Positions 12,171 to 14,415 of a stretch of 14,415 bases of DNA are shown piece after piece; position 1 is the first letter of the stretch; the number at the start of each line of letters is the position of its first letter. The stretch is taken from contig JACCXW010000372.1 in assembly GCA_013696785.1 (NCBI GenBank), positions 1 to 14,415 of the forward strand, given 5' to 3'. The translations under genes and the position numbers were made by a program. Under the pieces are notes generated by a model. The model was not told the DNA's origin. It made no database searches and saw only the letters and a program-made list of their open reading frames with translations. This DNA is from Geodermatophilaceae bacterium (GTDB lineage: Bacteria; Actinomycetota; Actinomycetes; Mycobacteriales; Geodermatophilaceae).

Positions 12171-13964
12171 GTGCGCGAGCTTGCCGTCCCGGCCGTCGTC
12201 ATCACCCCGCACGAGTCGAACCTGAGCAACCCGGTGTTCGAGAACGCGGCCTCCGACCCCGACCACGCCGCCTTCTCGGTGCGCGGCGAGGGTGGGTGGA
12301 CCACCATCAGCGCCAAGGAATTCGCCGACGACGTGGCCGCGCTGGCTAAGGGGCTGATCGCTTCCGGCATCAACGTCGGTGACCGCGTGGCGCTGATGAG
12401 CAAGACCCGGTACGAGTGGACCCTCGTCGACTACGCCATCTGGACCGTCGGCGCGATCACGGTGCCCATCTACGAGACGTCCAGCGCCGAGCAGGTGCAG
12501 TGGATTCTCAGTGACTCTGGAGCAGTTGCCGCCTTCGTCGAGACGGAGTCACATCAGGAGCTGGTGACAGCTGCCCGACCTGACGCCCCTGACCTCACCC
12601 AGCTCTGGCAGATCGACGGCGGGGGCTTGGACGAACTGCGTACGGACGGCGCGGACGTCGCCGATGGGGACGTCGTCGAACGTCGCAAGGCAACGAACGT
12701 GGACAGCCTCTGCAGCATCATCTACACGAGTGGCACGACCGGCCGGCCCAAAGGCTGCGAGCTGACACACGGCAACCTCCTCTTCGACATCGGCAACGCG
12801 ATTCCGGGCCTGTCCGCGCTGTTCAACAAGCAGGGTTCCACTCTGCTGTTCCTGCCGCTCGCCCACGTCTTCGCCCGGCTGATCCAATGCGGCGCCGTAC
12901 AGACCGGTGCGCGGTTGGGGCACACGGCCGACGTCAAGAACCTGCTCGCCGACCTCGCGGGCTTCCAACCCACGTTCCTGCTCTCGGTTCCACGTGTCTT
13001 CGAGAAGGTCTACAACGCCTCCAAACAACGGGCACACGCCGACGGCAAGGGCAAGATCTTCGACGCCGCGGAGGACACCGCCATCGCCTATTCCGAGGCC
13101 ATCGACAGCGGCGGACCCGGCGTCCGGTTGAAGCTCAAGCACGGTGTGTTCGACAAGCTGGTCTACTCCAAGCTGCGGGCGGCGCTGGGCGGTCAGTGCC
13201 ACTCCGCGGTCTCCGGGGGTGCACCGCTGGGCGCCCGGCTCGGCCACTTCTTCCGCGGCATCGGGCTGACCGTCTACGAGGGGTACGGCCTGACCGAGAC
13301 GTCCGCGGCCTCGACGGTCAACCTCCGTGACGCGATCAAGATCGGGACGGTGGGCAAGCCGCTGCCGGGCGTGTCGGTGCGGATCGCCGACGACGGCGAG
13401 ATCCTGCTCAAAGGCCCGCACATCATGCGCGGGTACTGGCAGAATCCGGCGGCCACCCGCGACGTGCTGTCCGTGGACGGCTGGTTCCAGTCCGGAGACC
13501 TCGGTGAACTCGACGACGACGGCTTCCTGCGGATCACCGGCCGTAAGAAGGAGATCATCGTCACCGCCAGCGGCAAGAACGTCGCCCCGTCGGTGCTCGA
13601 GGACCGACTGCGAGCCCACCCGCTGGTGAGCCAGTGCATGGCCGTTGGCGACCAGCAGCCGTTCATCGCCTGCCTGGTCACGATCGACCCGGACGCGTTC
13701 GGCCCGTGGAAGGCGGCGCACGGCAAGCCCGAAGGCGCTGGCGTGGGCGATCTGGCCGAGGATCCCGACCTTCGCGCGGACATCCAGGCAGCGGTGGACA
13801 ACGCCAACCGCGCGGTGTCCTCGGCCGAGGCGATCAGGAAGTTCCGGATCCTGTCCGTCGACTTCACCCAGGAGGGCGGCGAGCTGACGCCGAAGTTGAG
13901 CGTGAAGCGCAACGTCGTACTCAAGGAGTACGCCGACGACATCGCGGCGCTGTACGCCCGCTGA
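12171..13964 (+). CDS. fadD15: Long-chain fatty acyl-CoA synthetase (FadD15-like)
   Basis: A 597-residue member of the ANL adenylating superfamily. It activates a fatty acid with ATP to an acyl-AMP and transfers it to CoA. The AMP-binding loop Y185-TSGTTGRPKG is intact. GYGLTET is at 371-377, SGDLGELDDDGF (hinge and ribose contacts) starts at 441, GRKKEIIVTASGKN is at 457-470, and the C-terminal TPKLSVKRN carries the catalytic lysine. Length and the N-terminus (PHESNLSNPVFENA) fit the FadD15 group that sits beside pimB' in actinomycetes. The GTG start is supported by AGAGG 5 nt upstream. It is expressed as a single gene and convergent with pimB', with an 8-bp gap between stops. It may supply acyl-CoA for PIM or phospholipid acylation. 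Confidence 0.95.
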   Translation: MRELAVPAVVITPHESNLSNPVFENAASDPDHAAFSVRGEGGWTTISAKEFADDVAALAKGLIASGINVGDRVALMSKTRYEWTLVDYAIWTVGAITVPIYETSSAEQVQWILSDSGAVAAFVETESHQELVTAARPDAPDLTQLWQIDGGGLDELRTDGADVADGDVVERRKATNVDSLCSIIYTSGTTGRPKGCELTHGNLLFDIGNAIPGLSALFNKQGSTLLFLPLAHVFARLIQCGAVQTGARLGHTADVKNLLADLAGFQPTFLLSVPRVFEKVYNASKQRAHADGKGKIFDAAEDTAIAYSEAIDSGGPGVRLKLKHGVFDKLVYSKLRAALGGQCHSAVSGGAPLGARLGHFFRGIGLTVYEGYGLTETSAASTVNLRDAIKIGTVGKPLPGVSVRIADDGEILLKGPHIMRGYWQNPAATRDVLSVDGWFQSGDLGELDDDGFLRITGRKKEIIVTASGKNVAPSVLEDRLRAHPLVSQCMAVGDQQPFIACLVTIDPDAFGPWKAAHGKPEGAGVGDLAEDPDLRADIQAAVDNANRAVSSAEAIRKFRILSVDFTQEGGELTPKLSVKRNVVLKEYADDIAALYAR

Positions 13965-13977
13965 GCGCCGGCTCAGC
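13960..13977. terminator. Hairpin spanning both stop codons of fadD15 and pimB'
   Basis: GCTGAGC (13960-13966) and GCTCAGC (13971-13977) form a perfect 7-bp inverted repeat with a 4-nt loop. The fadD15 TGA (13962-13964) lies in one arm and the pimB' TGA (13975-13973) in the other. It is GC-rich and symmetric but has no T-tract. Bidirectional termination is inferred. Confidence 0.5.
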
Positions 13978-14415
13978 CGCGGAGCAGGCCCGCCAGGCGT
14001 TCGGCGAGCAGGTCCCAGCGCCATTCCCGCAGGACCCATTCGCGCCCGACCGCGCCGAAGGCCGCGGCCCGCACTGGGTCGGTCAGCAACGACACCAGCC
14101 GGCTCGCGATGGCCGGCGGCGACAGTGGATCCTGCACGACGTATCCGGTCGCGCCGTCCTGGACCGCTTCGGGTGCGCCGCCGGAGTTCCCCGCCACCAC
14201 CGGAAGTCCGGTTGCGGAGGCTTCGAGGTAGACCATCCCAAGCCCTTCGACGTCGAGGCCGGCCCGGCGGGTCCGGCACGGCATCGCGAAGACGTCACCC
14301 GCGGCGTAGTACGACGGCAGCTGAGCCCACGGCACCTCCCCGCTGAACCGCACCGCGTCGGCGACCCCGGCGCGGGCCGCCATCCGCTGCAGGCGGGCCA
14401 GGTCCGGCCCACCGC
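13973..14415 (-). CDS. pimB': PimB'-type GT4 mannosyltransferase, C-terminal part
   Basis: The last 146 codons are present; the gene continues beyond the right edge. The fragment starts GGPDLARLQRMA, the end of the GT-B nucleotide-sugar domain's first strand-loop. It continues with VRFSGEVPWAQLPSYYAAGDVFAMP and the retaining GT4 EX7E motif EGLGMVYLE, then LPVVAGNSGGAPEAV and GATGYVV, and ends in a helix-rich tail (EWRWDLLAERLAGLL). The combination, with CRTRRAGLDVEGLG before the motif, is typical of GDP-mannose-dependent PimB' (Rv2188c group). That enzyme adds the second mannose to PIM1 on the cytoplasmic face of the membrane. The position next to fadD15 supports this call. Another GT4 enzyme cannot be excluded because the acceptor domain lies outside the window. 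Confidence 0.9.
   Translation of the reverse strand, partial: GGPDLARLQRMAARAGVADAVRFSGEVPWAQLPSYYAAGDVFAMPCRTRRAGLDVEGLGMVYLEASATGLPVVAGNSGGAPEAVQDGATGYVVQDPLSPPAIASRLVSLLTDPVRAAAFGAVGREWVLREWRWDLLAERLAGLLRG

Noticed and set aside
12549..14279. Long minus-strand open frame opposite fadD15
   Set aside because: It has no recognisable motif and crosses two genes with clear families. GC-rich third positions remove stops from the antisense frame.
1..14415. tRNA or rRNA genes, CRISPR arrays, insertion sequences, phage genes or attachment sites
   Set aside because: I saw no cloverleaf with a TTCGA loop, spaced repeat array, transposase or terminal repeats. Coding sequence fills nearly all of the window.

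Overview
The window is about 14.4 kb of very GC-rich, tightly packed bacterial DNA. GTG starts, GTGA start/stop overlaps and GC-rich third codon positions point to a high-GC actinomycete. The genus cannot be fixed from the sequence. Conserved family order points the same way: 3'-5' exoribonuclease, PlsC acyltransferase, small CxxCPxC protein, ArsA-like ATPase, SRPBCC protein, second SRPBCC protein, FadD15-type acyl-CoA ligase and PimB'-type mannosyltransferase. As I remember it, this is the order of Mycobacterium tuberculosis Rv2179c and Rv2182c to Rv2188c. The order is recalled, not searched. A PimB' homologue implies that the organism makes phosphatidylinositol mannosides.

Layout. 1-1628: the 5' end of the exoribonuclease (minus) and a glycerol kinase (plus), diverging from a gap of only 23 bp built on a 10-bp palindrome. 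1663-2736: a small DUF3253 protein (minus) and a MNT-fold nucleotidyltransferase (plus), also divergent. 2814-5023 (minus): PlsC followed by an iron-sulfur photolyase/cryptochrome, coupled by a 4-bp overlap. 5142-8002 (plus): an alpha/beta hydrolase, a two-helix membrane protein and an archaeal-type ornithine cyclodeaminase. 7984-10903 (minus): SRPBCC protein, ArsA-like ATPase, CxxCPxC protein and ROK glucokinase, joined by gaps or overlaps of a few bases. 10976-12065 (minus): an unrecognised gene, and upstream of it a second SRPBCC gene that is frameshifted as read. 12171-14415: FadD15 (plus) convergent on the 3' end of the PimB' gene (minus).

Much of the window concerns membrane lipid and carbon metabolism. 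It supplies glycerol 3-phosphate, the acyl group at sn-2, acyl-CoA, PIM mannosylation and glucose 6-phosphate. The ArsA/SRPBCC/CxxCPxC module is conserved but its role is not established. No RNA genes, insertion sequences, CRISPR arrays or phage genes were seen, and no intergenic gap exceeds about 120 bp.

Points most worth a second look: the palindromic divergent promoter; the double -1 frame change that would fuse the second SRPBCC protein to the unknown gene; perfect hairpins that carry both stop codons of convergent gene pairs; the metal-cysteine-free ArsA protein overlapping a cysteine-motif partner; and the PlsC/photolyase coupling.
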